NCBI RefSeq assembly: GCF_004217045.1
Contig: NZ_SGXM01000005.1
Span: 62,001-126,000, forward strand
Reading direction: 5' to 3'
From: Cupriavidus agavae
GTDB lineage: Bacteria; Pseudomonadota; Gammaproteobacteria; Burkholderiales; Burkholderiaceae
DNA: 64,000 bases
Shown here: positions 54,212 to 63,141 of the stretch, one piece after another
Numbering within the stretch: position 1 is the first letter of the stretch
How the letters are laid out: each line of letters starts with the position of its first letter
Notes under the pieces: generated by a model
The model's input: only the letters and a program-made list of their open reading frames with translations
Database searches by the model: none
What the model was told of the DNA's origin: nothing
Translations under genes and position numbers: made by a program

Positions 54212-54849
54212 GGCACTGCGCCTCGCGGTGCCCGGAGCGCCAGCACCTGCCCCGGCGCCTGCAGCGGCTGGTGCGTGGCGATGACGGCCATGCCACCCTC
54301 GGCGAGATGGCGCGCCAGCAGCGTGTGGAAGCCGTCCGACGCCTCGGCATCGAGCGAGGTCAGCGGTTCGTCGAGCAGCCACAGCGCACGCGGCGCCAGG
54401 GCCAGGCGCGCCAGCGAGACCCGGCGGCGCTGGCCCTGCGACAGCGTGCGCACCGGCACGGCGGCCGCGGCGCCCAGCCCGAGTTGCGCCAGCGCGTGGC
54501 GCAGCGCGGCGGCATCGGGCACGGGCAGGCCGGCCATGCGGGCGGCGAAGCGGAGGTTCCCGGTGGCGTCGAGGTCGGCGTCGACGCCGTTGGTGTGGCC
54601 GACATAGGCCAGGCTGGCCAGATACCCGGCATCGCCGGCGCGCACTTCGCGCCCGCGCCAGCACAGCCGTCCCTGCGCGGGTGGCACCAGGCTCGCCAGC
54701 ACGCGCAGCAGGCTGGTCTTGCCCGCGCCGTTCGGACCGGTCACCTGCACGAGGCCGCCCGGCGCCAGCGCGAGGTCGAGGTCGCGGAAGACCGTGCGGC
54801 CCATGCGGCGGACCGTCAGCTGGCTGGCCTCCAGGGCCACGGTGGCCAT
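54208..54849 (-). CDS. ccmA: CcmA ATPase of heme chaperone release system
   Basis: Cytosolic ABC ATPase of 213 residues. Walker A is GPNGAGKTSLL (38-48), signature LSQGQRRRVSLARLAL, Walker B LWLLDEPLTSLD and the switch His in VIATHQPL. It works with CcmB to free holo-CcmE from CcmCD. It starts 4 nt after napC ends, so nap and ccm are one transcription unit unless an internal promoter exists. Confidence 0.97.
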   Translation of the reverse strand: MATVALEASQLTVRRMGRTVFRDLDLALAPGGLVQVTGPNGAGKTSLLRVLASLVPPAQGRLCWRGREVRAGDAGYLASLAYVGHTNGVDADLDATGNLRFAARMAGLPVPDAAALRHALAQLGLGAAAAVPVRTLSQGQRRRVSLARLALAPRALWLLDEPLTSLDAEASDGFHTLLARHLAEGGMAVIATHQPLQAPGQVLALRAPRGAVP

Positions 54850-54853
54850 GGTG

Positions 54854-55453
54854 CTACTTCTCCGGCGCGGCAGCGACGTCTGGCAGGCGGTGCGCGATGC
54901 CCTTGTGGCAGTCGATGCAGGTCTTTTCCTTGTTGGCGAGGTAGGTGGAGTGCATGGCCTGCGCGCGCGGGCTTTGCCGCGTGAAATCCATCGACTGGTA
55001 GTCGTGGCAGTTGCGGCATTCGAGCGAATCGTTGGCCTTGAAGCGCGCCCACTCGTGCTGGGCCAGCGTGAGCCGGTGGGCCTGGAATTTCTCGCGCGTG
55101 TTGACGGTGCCGAAGATCTTGGCCCAGACCTCCTTCGATGCCTGCATCTTGCGGGCCATCTTGTCGGTCCAGTTGTGCGGCACGTGGCAGTCCGAGCACT
55201 TGGCGCGCACGCCGCTGCGGTTGGTAAAGTGGATCGTGCCCTGCAGCTCCTGGTAGACGTTGTCGCGCATCTCGTGGCAGCCGGTGCAGAACTTCTCGGT
55301 GTTGGTCACTTCGAGCGCGGTGTTGAACGCGCCCCAGAACAGCACCCCGGCGATAAAGCCGCCCAGCGTCAGGAAGCCCAGGCTGAAATACGCGCTCGGG
55401 CGGTTGATGGTGCGCCAGTAGCGCTTGAGGAGGTCCCAGAGTCTGCCTTTCAT
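54854..55453 (-). CDS. napC: NapC tetraheme quinol dehydrogenase
   Basis: Membrane-anchored NapC/NirT cytochrome of 199 residues. One helix (about 22-44) is followed by four heme sites: CTGCH (56-60), CSDCH (86-90), CRNCH (146-150) and CIDCH (179-183). It carries electrons from quinol to NapAB. Last of the nap genes, directly ahead of ccmA. Confidence 0.97.
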   Translation of the reverse strand: MKGRLWDLLKRYWRTINRPSAYFSLGFLTLGGFIAGVLFWGAFNTALEVTNTEKFCTGCHEMRDNVYQELQGTIHFTNRSGVRAKCSDCHVPHNWTDKMARKMQASKEVWAKIFGTVNTREKFQAHRLTLAQHEWARFKANDSLECRNCHDYQSMDFTRQSPRAQAMHSTYLANKEKTCIDCHKGIAHRLPDVAAAPEK

Positions 55454-55474
55454 CGCTCGCCCCGTGCGATCCCG

Positions 55475-56017
55475 TTATTTGGTGCTGGTCGTGCCGCCAG
55501 CCTTGCTGCTTTTGGCGCCGTCCTTCGAACCCTTCTCGCCACCGGCCCGCTTGAGCATCGTCTCCACGTCGACGAAGGTGTTGCCCACCAGCGGCTTGGT
55601 ATCGGCCTGCGGCACGTGGCACTGGGTGCAGAAGTAGCGGCGCGGCGAGACCTCGGCCAGCACGTTGTTGTCGCGGTCCATGTAGTGCGTGATGCTGACC
55701 GGGATCGAGCCGGTTTCCTCCGATTTCGTGCGCGCATGGCAGAACATGCAGCGGTTGAAATCGCGGTCCAGCTGGTAGCCGTCGATCTTGTGGGGGATCG
55801 TCGGCGGCTGCATCGTGTAGTTGCGCGTGCGGCGGATGTCCTTGTTCTCGGTGGGATACAGCAGCGGCGGCTTGGTCTCGCTGCCCACGGGCGTGGGGCC
55901 GCGCATGGCGTCGATGAGCCCCTGGGCGCCGGCGGGCGTTGCCAGGAGCGTGAACGCGGCCAGCGCCAGCCAGGCGCAGAAGGCGAGCAGGGCAGGCCAG
56001 GATCGGGTCGGCATCAT
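55475..56017 (-). CDS. napB: NapB diheme electron-transfer subunit
   Basis: Periplasmic subunit of 180 residues with signal peptide (cleaved near AGAQ) and two heme sites, CMFCH (90-94) and CTQCH (130-134). The start ATG at 56017 follows AGGAGA. NTFVDVETMLKRA closes the conserved part. The Lys/Ser/Gly-rich tail (about 160-180) is longer than in E. coli NapB. Feeds electrons to NapA. Confidence 0.96.
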   Translation of the reverse strand: MMPTRSWPALLAFCAWLALAAFTLLATPAGAQGLIDAMRGPTPVGSETKPPLLYPTENKDIRRTRNYTMQPPTIPHKIDGYQLDRDFNRCMFCHARTKSEETGSIPVSITHYMDRDNNVLAEVSPRRYFCTQCHVPQADTKPLVGNTFVDVETMLKRAGGEKGSKDGAKSSKAGGTTSTK

Positions 56018-56025
56018 GGCATCTC

Positions 56026-58521
56026 CTAGACCTTGACGATCTTGACCGCGCACTTCTTGAAATCGGTCTGCAGCGAGATCGGGCAGGTGGCATCGAGCGT
56101 CACCTTGTTGATCAGCTGGCTGGCGTCGAACCAGGGCACGAAGACCAGCCCCTTGGGCGGCGTGTCGCGGCCGCGCGTCTCGATGCGGGTGCGCATGCGG
56201 CCGCGCCGCGAGACGATTTCCACTTCCACGCCACGCCGCAGCCCCAGCGCGCGGGCGTCCTCGGGATGCATGAAGCAGACCGCGTTCGGGAAGGCCCGGT
56301 ACAGTTCGGGCACGCGGCGCGTCATCGAGCCCGAGTGCCAGTGTTCGAGCACGCGGCCGGTGGCCAGCCAGAACGGGTACTCCTTGTCCGGCGACTCGGC
56401 CGCCGGCTCGTACGGCAGCGCGAAGATCACGGCCTTGCCGTCCGGGTTGCCGTAGAACTGGAACCCCGTGCCGGCCTTGACGTAGGGGTCGCTGCCCTCG
56501 CGGTAGCGCCAGCGCGTCTCCTTGCCGTTGACCACGGGCCAGCGCAGCCCGCGCGCCTCGTGGTAGGCGTCGAACGGCGCCAGGTCGTGGCCATGGCCCC
56601 GGCCGAAACTCGCGTACTCCTCGAACAGGCCCTTCTGCACATAGAAGCCGTAGGCCTTGTTCTCGGCATTGTGGTACTCGGCGTTGGCCTCCTTGACCGG
56701 GTACTTGTCGACGTTGCCGTTGCGGTACAGCACGTCGAACAGCGTCTTGCCGCGCAGCTCCGGCTTCTTGGCGATCAGGTCCGCCGGCCAGACTTCCTCC
56801 ACCTTGAAGCGCTTGGAGAACTCCATGAGCTGCCACAGGTCCGAGCGTGCCTCGCCCGGGGCATCCACGAGCTGGTGCCAGAACTGGGTGCGCCGTTCGG
56901 CGTTGCCGTAGGCGCCTTCCTTCTCCACCCACATCGCGCTGGGCAGGATCAGGTCGGCCGAGAGCGCGGTCACGGTGGGGTAGACGTCCGAGACCACGAT
57001 GAAGTTGTCGGGGTTCCGGTAGCCGGGCAGCCCCTCCTGCATCATGTTGGCGGCCGCCTGCATGTTGTTGTTGACCTGCACCCAGTAGGCGTTGAGCTTG
57101 CCGTCCTTGAGCATGCGGTTCTGCAGCACGGCGTGGTAGCCCACCTTGTCGGGGATCGTGCCAGCGGGCAGCTTCCAGATGCGCTCGGCCTCCTCGCGGT
57201 GCTTGGGGTTGGTGACCACCATGTCGGCGGGCAGCCGGTGCGAGAACGTGCCCACCTCGCGCGCCGTGCCGCAGGCCGAAGGCTGGCCGGTCAGCGAGAA
57301 CGGACTGTTGCCCGGCGTGGCGATCTTGCCGGTCAGCAGGTGCACGTTGTAGACCATGTTGTTGACCCACGTGCCGCGCGTGTGCTGGTTGAAGCCCATG
57401 GTCCAGAGCGACATCACCTTGACGTTGGGGTCGGCGTACAGCTCGGCCAGTTGCTGGAGCTTGTCCCTGGGCACGCCGGACAGCTTGCTCACGTAGTTGG
57501 CGTCGTACTTCGAGACGAACTTCGCGAACTCGTCGAACGTGATCGGCTTCGCGTCGGTGGGGTTGCCGGCGTTCTTCGCGGCCTTCTGCAGCGGGTTGTC
57601 GGGCCGCAGGCCGTAGCCGATGTCGGCCACGCCTTCCTTGAACACCGTGTGCTTGTTGACGAAATCCTTGTTGACGCGGTTGGTGCTGATGATGTGGTGG
57701 GCGATGTAGTTCAGCATCGCCAGGTCGGTCTGCGGCGTGAAGATGATCGGCAGGTCGGCCAGGTCGAACGAGCGGTGCGTGAACGTGGACAGCACAGCCA
57801 CGCGGGTCTTGGGGTGGCTCAGGCGGCGGTCCGTGATGCGGGTCCACAGGATCGGGTGCATCTCGGCCATGTTCGAGCCCCACAGCACGAAGGCGTCGGC
57901 GTTCTCGAAGTCGTCGTAGCAGCCCATCGGCTCGTCCATGCCGAAGGTGCGCATGAAGCCGGTCACGGCCGACGCCATGCAGTGGCGCGCGTTGGGGTCG
58001 ATGTTGTTGGTGCGGAAGCCCGCCTTCATGAGCTTGGACGCCGCGTAGCCCTCCCAGATCGTCCACTGGCCCGAGCCGAACATGCCCACGGCGGTGGGGC
58101 CCTTTTCCTTGAGCACGCGCTTGAACTGGGCTTCCATCTCGTCGAACGCGCGCTCCCAGCTGACCGGGGCGAATTCGCCGTTCTTGTCGTACTTGCCGTT
58201 CTTCATGCGCAGCTGCGGCTTGAGCAGCCGGTCCTGGCCGTACATGATCTTCGACAGGAAGTAGCCCTTGACGCAGTTCAGGCCCTTGTTGACCTCGCAC
58301 TGCGGGTCGCCCTGCGTGGCCACCACCTTGTTGTCGCGCACGGCCACCGTCACGCCGCAGCCGGTGCCGCAGAAGCGGCAGGGCGCCTTGGACCACTTCA
58401 GCTTGGTGACTTCGCTGTCCGTGACGAAATTGGCGGATTCGGCGGCGCCCGGAATGCCGGCTACCGAGGCGGTGGCGGCAATGGCGGTCTGCTTGATGAA
58501 TTCACGACGCGTGACTGACAT
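56026..58521 (-). CDS. napA: NapA periplasmic nitrate reductase, catalytic subunit
   Basis: Molybdoenzyme of 831 residues that reduces nitrate to nitrite in the periplasm. The Tat signal begins [13 protein letters not shown]. The [4Fe-4S] cluster ligands are Cys48, Cys51, Cys55 and Cys83 ([10 protein letters not shown] and LNCVKGYF), and the Mo ligand is Cys181 in [14 protein letters not shown]. The start is the ATG at 58521 with GGAGA upstream; its first 20 nt overlap napD. Length equals the family norm. Confidence 0.98.
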   Translation of the reverse strand: MSVTRREFIKQTAIAATASVAGIPGAAESANFVTDSEVTKLKWSKAPCRFCGTGCGVTVAVRDNKVVATQGDPQCEVNKGLNCVKGYFLSKIMYGQDRLLKPQLRMKNGKYDKNGEFAPVSWERAFDEMEAQFKRVLKEKGPTAVGMFGSGQWTIWEGYAASKLMKAGFRTNNIDPNARHCMASAVTGFMRTFGMDEPMGCYDDFENADAFVLWGSNMAEMHPILWTRITDRRLSHPKTRVAVLSTFTHRSFDLADLPIIFTPQTDLAMLNYIAHHIISTNRVNKDFVNKHTVFKEGVADIGYGLRPDNPLQKAAKNAGNPTDAKPITFDEFAKFVSKYDANYVSKLSGVPRDKLQQLAELYADPNVKVMSLWTMGFNQHTRGTWVNNMVYNVHLLTGKIATPGNSPFSLTGQPSACGTAREVGTFSHRLPADMVVTNPKHREEAERIWKLPAGTIPDKVGYHAVLQNRMLKDGKLNAYWVQVNNNMQAAANMMQEGLPGYRNPDNFIVVSDVYPTVTALSADLILPSAMWVEKEGAYGNAERRTQFWHQLVDAPGEARSDLWQLMEFSKRFKVEEVWPADLIAKKPELRGKTLFDVLYRNGNVDKYPVKEANAEYHNAENKAYGFYVQKGLFEEYASFGRGHGHDLAPFDAYHEARGLRWPVVNGKETRWRYREGSDPYVKAGTGFQFYGNPDGKAVIFALPYEPAAESPDKEYPFWLATGRVLEHWHSGSMTRRVPELYRAFPNAVCFMHPEDARALGLRRGVEVEIVSRRGRMRTRIETRGRDTPPKGLVFVPWFDASQLINKVTLDATCPISLQTDFKKCAVKIVKV

Positions 58522-58828
58522 CGCCAATCTCCTCGTACATGGCTGCGGCGTCTTCGTTGTGCTGGTAGACCAGCGTGGCCGAGATCACGCCCTCGAGCTG
58601 GTGCAGGCAGGTGAGCTGCGCCACGATGGCCTGCGAGGTGGGGGCCTCGACGGTGACCACGAGCTTGCCCGTCTCGGTGGCGGCATGGATCTCGGTGCCG
58701 GTCATCGCCGCAATGGCGATGCGCACCCGCTCCAGCGCGGCGGGGTGGGCATAGACCATGATGCCGGCGATATGCCACTCGTCGTCCGAGGCGACGGGCT
58801 GTATGGGGATGGAACGTCTTGCAGGCAT
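58502..58828 (-). CDS. napD: NapD Tat-proofreading chaperone for NapA
   Basis: Cytosolic protein of 108 residues that binds the NapA twin-Arg signal peptide until cofactors are inserted. [17 protein letters not shown] and [20 protein letters not shown] fit the ferredoxin-like NapD fold. It overlaps napA by 20 nt, which suits coupled synthesis of chaperone and client. Confidence 0.93.
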   Translation of the reverse strand: MPARRSIPIQPVASDDEWHIAGIMVYAHPAALERVRIAIAAMTGTEIHAATETGKLVVTVEAPTSQAIVAQLTCLHQLEGVISATLVYQHNEDAAAMYEEIGDVSHAS

Positions 58829-58894
58829 GTGTTACCCCGAAACAAGACTGCGGTTGGCTTGTTCCTGCTTTCTTCTTGTGGAAATGCGCGCTGG

Positions 58895-59077
58895 CTAGTG
58901 CGTGGGCGGTCCGCTGATCAGTTGGCTCATCCAGACGATGAAGCCGTAGCCGGCCACGACGATGACGGAAAGTACCGGCACCATCACGGCGGTGAGAAAC
59001 AGGAAGCTGCGCAGTTCTTCCTTCCTGCGCTGTGGGTCTTGTGGGTTCCGTGGTTCCTGAACGCTACCCGAATCCAT
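58895..59077 (-). CDS. napE: NapE small membrane protein
   Basis: Protein of 60 residues with a charged N-terminus (RRKEELRSFLFLTAVMVPVL) and one helix, matching NapE, which precedes napDABC in many beta- and alpha-proteobacteria. Function is not settled. The ATG follows GAGGGAAAT. First gene of the nap operon; a sigma70-like promoter lies 57 nt upstream. Confidence 0.9.
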   Translation of the reverse strand: MDSGSVQEPRNPQDPQRRKEELRSFLFLTAVMVPVLSVIVVAGYGFIVWMSQLISGPPTH

Positions 59078-59133
59078 ATTTCCCTCGGCTCATGAACAGG
59101 CGTACCGGACGTCGCGCCGGCTATGCGTAACCC

Positions 59134-59162
59134 ATTAAAGGAATCGTGCAATGGAGTGTCAA
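59134..59162 (-). promoter_or_regulatory. Sigma70-type promoter of napEDABC
   Basis: On the minus strand TTGACA (59157-59162) and TTTAAT (59134-59139) are separated by exactly 17 bp. The -35 box is perfect and the -10 box differs from TATAAT at two positions. It ends 56 nt before napE. No clear FNR or NarL site was seen next to it. Confidence 0.75.
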
Positions 59163-59366
59163 GACGTGCACCCGCAGCCCGGCGCGGGCGGTGCAGGGCC
59201 GGGCAGGCCGGCATCGGCGCCGAACCTTGGCGGGACGCGGCGCGCGGCCCGGCGGCGCTTGCATCAGCCCGTGATGTGAAGATCTTCTGCGCCGATATCA
59301 ATAAATTCGACAGCTGTGCCGGGGCTGGCATTTGTATCGCGCCGTGCACTTCGGATACCCGGTGGC

Positions 59367-60260
59367 TCATCCGGTGGCGATGCGCTGCGCCGCGGCAACG
59401 AAGCGCAGCACGTGGCGGTCGTCGGTGCCCTGGCGGGTGGCCAGCGCGATACCGATGGCGGCGGCGGGCCGGGGGCTGGACAGCGGCAGGAAGCGGACGC
59501 GCCGGTTGGTGTAGCGCGCCGCCACCCCCGGCACCAGCGCCACGCCCAGGCCGCTCTCCACCAGGCTGACGATGGTCTGCACCTGGACCGCCTCCTGCGC
59601 GATGCGCGGCACGAAGCCGGCTTGCTGACAAAGCAGCATCGCCACCGCGCGCAGGTTCGGCACGTCGGCGCCGGGGTGCATGATGAACGGTTCGTCGGCC
59701 AGCGCCTTCAGCGCAATGCGCTCCTGTGCCGCAAAGCGGCTCTCGGCCGGCACTGCCGCGACGAAGGTGTCCGACTCCAGCGGCATCAGCGCGAACGGAC
59801 CGCTGCTCAGGATTGGAAAGCGCACCAGCCCGGCATCGAGCTGGCCCTGCCCGATGCGTTCGAGGATCGACGCCGAGGTGGACTCGTGCAGGATCAGTTC
59901 GATGCCCGGATGCGCATCGCGGAACGCCGGAATCAGGCGCGGCAGCAGCGCATAGGTGGCCGAGCCCACGAAGCCGATGCGCAGCGCGCCGCGCTCGCCA
60001 TGGGCGGCCGACAGCGCGGCGGCACGCGCCTGCGCCACATGGAACAGCGCCCGCCGTGCGTCGTCGAGCGCCGCCTCGCCGGCCTGGGTCAGGCGCACGC
60101 CGCGCGTGGTGCGGACGAACAGGGCGGTGCCGAGCGACGCTTCGAGCTTGCGGATCGAAATCGAGAGCGGCGGCTGGGCCATGTGCAGCCGCTCGGCGGC
60201 ACGGTGGAAGTTGCCGGTCTCGGCGAGGGCGACAAACTGCTGGAGCTGGCGGAGATCCAT
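59367..60260 (-). CDS. LysR-type regulator (BenM/CatM-like), divergent from CoA-transferase set
   Basis: Regulator of 297 residues. HTH: MDLRQLQQFVALAETGNFHR, then MAQPPLSISIRKLEASLGTA. The PPLSxxIRxLE form is typical of the BenM/CatM group. Effector domain begins LRIGFVGSATYALLP. It is divergent from the CoA-transferase, MaoC-like, Bug and dehydrogenase genes across 111 bp and likely controls them. Three palindromes, one of the ATAT-N7-ATAT type, lie in that gap. Confidence 0.93.
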   Translation of the reverse strand: MDLRQLQQFVALAETGNFHRAAERLHMAQPPLSISIRKLEASLGTALFVRTTRGVRLTQAGEAALDDARRALFHVAQARAAALSAAHGERGALRIGFVGSATYALLPRLIPAFRDAHPGIELILHESTSASILERIGQGQLDAGLVRFPILSSGPFALMPLESDTFVAAVPAESRFAAQERIALKALADEPFIMHPGADVPNLRAVAMLLCQQAGFVPRIAQEAVQVQTIVSLVESGLGVALVPGVAARYTNRRVRFLPLSSPRPAAAIGIALATRQGTDDRHVLRFVAAAQRIATG

Positions 60261-60262
60261 GG

Positions 60263-60303
60263 TGATATTCGATGGATATCAGTTCTTAAGAAACTAATAT
60301 TAG
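60263..60303. promoter_or_regulatory. Three adjacent palindromes, LysR operator region
   Basis: TGATAT (60263-60268) and ATATCA (60276-60281) are separated by 7 bp and contain ATAT-N7-ATAT, similar to the ATAC-N7-GTAT sites of BenM/CatM. Next come TTCTTAAGAA (60283-60292) and CTAATATTAG (60294-60303), both perfect 10-bp palindromes. All are within 43 nt of the LysR start codon. Confidence 0.6.
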
Positions 60304-60371
60304 ACGCAATCTGGACACAGGCATACGCTACGGGGTCATACCGCAAGCCAAAGCAAGAGAAGGAGACCCAG

Positions 60372-61541
60372 ATGCTGCCCCTGGCCGGAATCCGTGTAGT
60401 GGACCTGTCGACCGTGGTGATGGGGCCGTATGCCAGCCAGTGGCTGGCCGACCTCGGCGCCGAAGTGATCAAGGTGGAGACTCCCGAAGGCGATTCCACC
60501 CGCCGCACCGGCCCGGCCACCGAGGACGGCATGTCGGCGATCTTCCTCGGCGTGAACCGCAGCAAGAAGAGTGTGGTGCTGAACCTGAAGCAGCCCGCCG
60601 CGCAGGCCGCGCTGCACCGGCTGCTGGCCACCGCCGATGTCTTCCTGCACAGCATGCGCCCGCAGAAGCTCGGCAAGCTCGACCTCGATCCGGCCAGCGT
60701 GATGGCGCGCCATCCGCGCCTGGTCTATGTGAGCCTGCTCGGCTTTGCCGAGGATGGTCCCTACGGCGGCCGTCCCGCCTATGACGACATCATCCAGGGG
60801 CTGTGCGGCAACGCGGCGCTGATGGCGGCGCAGACCGGCACCGTGCGCTATTTCCCGACGATCTCGGCCGACAAGACCAGCGGGCTGGTGGCGGCGCTGT
60901 CGATCAGCGCGGCGCTGGCCGGGCGCGAGCGCAATGGCGGCAAGGGCGGCATGGTGGAGGTGCCGATGTTCGAGTCGATGGTGGCGTTCAACCTCGTCGA
61001 GCACCTGTACGGCCAGCACTTCGAGCCGCCCCGCGCGCAGGCCGGCTATCCGCGCGTGCTGGCGCCGCTGCGCCGCCCGTACCAGACGGCGGACGGCTAC
61101 GTCTGCATGATGCCGTACACCGATGCCCACTGGCGCGACTTCTTCCAGGCCGCCGGCCGCGACGACCTGGCCGCCGACGCCCGCTTTACCGACATCGCCG
61201 CCCGCACGCGCCATATCGAAACGCTCTACGAGATTACCGGGGAGCTGGTGCGCGAGCGCGGCACCGCCGACTGGATCGAGATCTGCGAGGGGCTGCAGAT
61301 CCCGGTGGCGCGCGTCAACGATCTCGACGAACTGGTGAACGATCCGCACCTGCGCGCCACGGACTTCTTCGACAAGGTGGAAGACCCCGGCATGGGCACG
61401 CTGCGCTTTCCGGGCGCCCCGGTGCGCTTCGACGGCGAACGCGCCCGCGCCGGAGTGCCGCCCCGGCTGGGCGAACACACGCGCGAGGTGCTCGGCGGCG
61501 TGGGGCTGACCGACGACGAGATTGCCGCGCTGGGCCGCTGA
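60372..61541 (+). CDS. Family III CoA-transferase (CaiB/BaiF)
   Basis: Moves CoA between carboxylic acids, in the cytosol. Length is 389 residues; the ATG at 60372 follows AAGGAGA. Seen: AGIRVVDLSTVVMGPYASQW, LADLGAEVIKVETPEGD, NRSKKSVVLNLK and the catalytic Asp167 in SADKTSG, the place of Asp169 in formyl-CoA transferase. PFRRPYQTADG-like LRRPYQTADGYVCMMPYTD follows. First in an operon with a MaoC-fold protein, a Bug receptor and an acyl-CoA dehydrogenase. Confidence 0.95.
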   Translation: MLPLAGIRVVDLSTVVMGPYASQWLADLGAEVIKVETPEGDSTRRTGPATEDGMSAIFLGVNRSKKSVVLNLKQPAAQAALHRLLATADVFLHSMRPQKLGKLDLDPASVMARHPRLVYVSLLGFAEDGPYGGRPAYDDIIQGLCGNAALMAAQTGTVRYFPTISADKTSGLVAALSISAALAGRERNGGKGGMVEVPMFESMVAFNLVEHLYGQHFEPPRAQAGYPRVLAPLRRPYQTADGYVCMMPYTDAHWRDFFQAAGRDDLAADARFTDIAARTRHIETLYEITGELVRERGTADWIEICEGLQIPVARVNDLDELVNDPHLRATDFFDKVEDPGMGTLRFPGAPVRFDGERARAGVPPRLGEHTREVLGGVGLTDDEIAALGR

Positions 61542-61582
61542 ACCGGCCCGCCAACCCGACAGACCACACCAAGGAGACGTTC

Positions 61583-62044
61583 ATGAGCAACGCACAGCCG
61601 CAACGCCTGGGGCAGGGCTTCTACTGGCAGGACATCGAGCAAGGACAGGTCTTCGAGACCTTCCGCCGCACCGTGACCGAGACCGACCTGGTCAACTTCA
61701 TCTCGGTGACCGGCATGCTGGAGGCGATCTTCATCGAGGAGGGCTACGAGGCCGGGGCCATCAAGGGGCGTCCGGTGCCGGCCGCGCTGACCTACTCGCT
61801 GATCGAGGGCTTCATCCTGCAGACGATGATCCAGGGCACCGGGCTGGCGATGCTCGAACTGACCCAGAAGATCCTTGGCCCGGTGCTGGTGGGCGACACG
61901 ATCCACGCGCGCATTACCGTGACCGGTATCCGTCCTACCTCGAAGAGCGGCCGCGCCGTGGTCGATTCGTCGATCGAGGTGTTCAACCAGCGCCAGGAGC
62001 TGGTCATGACCTATACGGCCCGCCGCCTGCTGGCCGGACGCTAG
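61583..62044 (+). CDS. MaoC-fold (hot-dog) protein lacking the usual Asp/His dyad
   Basis: Hot-dog protein of 153 residues. The start at 61583 follows AAGGAGA. TVTETDLVNFISVTGM, ILGPVLVGDTIHARITVTGI and QELVMTYTARRLLA match MaoC dehydratases in order. But where (R)-specific enoyl-CoA hydratases have D-x-x-P-x-H after LTG, here the stretch reads VTGMLEAIFIEE (residues 42-53), with no Asp or His. So hydratase activity is doubtful, or it uses other residues. It may bind a CoA ester for the neighbouring enzymes. Confidence 0.85.
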   Translation: MSNAQPQRLGQGFYWQDIEQGQVFETFRRTVTETDLVNFISVTGMLEAIFIEEGYEAGAIKGRPVPAALTYSLIEGFILQTMIQGTGLAMLELTQKILGPVLVGDTIHARITVTGIRPTSKSGRAVVDSSIEVFNQRQELVMTYTARRLLAGR

Positions 62045-62083
62045 CGCCACCACCCGCCATCGTTTCACCCGGAGGAGACAACC

Positions 62084-63109
62084 ATGCCAATACAGAGCAG
62101 GAATGCCAGGCATCACCAACGTTCCCGCGCCGCCGCGCGCCGCCGATGGCTGCAGGCGCTGGCGGCGTGCGGCCTTGCCGTCGCCGCGCTGCCGGGCGCG
62201 GCGCTGGCCGCGGAGTATCCGGACCGGCCGATCCGGCTCGTCGTGCCGTTCCCGCCGGGCGGCCCCACCGACCTGGTGTCGCGCGTGATTGCCAGGCGCA
62301 TGTCCGAAGACCTGGGCCAGACCGTGCTCGTGGACAACCGTCCCGGCGCCAACGGCAATATCGGCAACGAGATCGTCGCCAAGGCCGCGCCGGACGGCTA
62401 CACGGTGCTCTACAACACTTCGTCGATCGCGCTGAGCCCGGCGCTGTACCGCAAGCTGCCCTATGACGTGAAGCGCGACCTGCTGCCCGTGGCGCTCACG
62501 GCCAACGTGCCGCTGGTGCTCGAAGTCAACGCCCAGGTGCCGGCGAACACGGTGCCCGAGTTCGTCGCGTGGCTCAAGGCCAACCCGGGCAAGATGACCT
62601 ACGGCTCGGCCGGCAACGGTAACGTGACCCACCTGACCGCCTTCCTGTTCCTGCAGGCCAAGGGCCTCGATGCCGCGCACGCGCCATACAAGGGCAGTGC
62701 CCCGGCGCTGACCGACCTTGCCAGCGGGCAGGTGCAGTTCATGACCGACACGATCAACTCATCCCTGCCGTTCATCCGCGACAAGCGCATGAAGGCGCTG
62801 GCCGTGACCAGCAGCACGCGCAGCGCCCAGTTGCCCGATGTGCCGACGCTGGCCGAGTCCGGACTGCCGGGGTTCGAGGCAGGCGCGTGGCAGGGCATGA
62901 TGGTGCCCGCGAAGACGCCGCCCGACATCGTGCGCCGGCTGAACGGTGCGGCGGTCAAGGCGCTGGCCGCGCCGGAGGTGCGCGCGAGCCTGGCCGCGCA
63001 GGGCGCCGAGCCGCGCGGATCCTCGCCGGAGGCTTACGGCACGTTTCTTTCCCACGAGATCGAGCGGTGGCGCAAGGTGGTCAAGGACACCGGCGTCACG
63101 CTGGACTGA
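62084..63109 (+). CDS. Bug-family periplasmic solute receptor
   Basis: Binding protein of 341 residues. The ATG at 62084 follows GGAGGAGA. The Arg-rich n-region (QRSRAAARRRWLQALAACG) is followed by a signal core ending ALAAEYP. Family marks: RPIRLVVPFPPGGPTDLVSR, DNRPGANGNIGNEIVAKAAP, HAPYKGSAPALTDLASGQVQ. It lies between the MaoC-fold and acyl-CoA dehydrogenase genes, so its ligand is probably the acid that the operon metabolises. No tctAB is present. Confidence 0.93.
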   Translation: MPIQSRNARHHQRSRAAARRRWLQALAACGLAVAALPGAALAAEYPDRPIRLVVPFPPGGPTDLVSRVIARRMSEDLGQTVLVDNRPGANGNIGNEIVAKAAPDGYTVLYNTSSIALSPALYRKLPYDVKRDLLPVALTANVPLVLEVNAQVPANTVPEFVAWLKANPGKMTYGSAGNGNVTHLTAFLFLQAKGLDAAHAPYKGSAPALTDLASGQVQFMTDTINSSLPFIRDKRMKALAVTSSTRSAQLPDVPTLAESGLPGFEAGAWQGMMVPAKTPPDIVRRLNGAAVKALAAPEVRASLAAQGAEPRGSSPEAYGTFLSHEIERWRKVVKDTGVTLD

Positions 63110-63141
63110 CCGCGCGCCGCGCCTGAAGAAGGAGTCCGAGA

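Noticed and set aside
54719..56029. Long plus-strand frame (436 codons) across nap and ccm genes
   Set aside because: It is antisense to napC, napB and ccmA, which carry exact heme and Walker motifs. Long antisense frames are expected in GC-rich DNA.
56266..58518. 750-codon plus-strand frame opposite napA
   Set aside because: No ribosome site, no known motif, and fully antisense to napA.
59078..59366. FNR box upstream of napE
   Set aside because: No TTGAT-N4-ATCAA-like sequence was found near the promoter.
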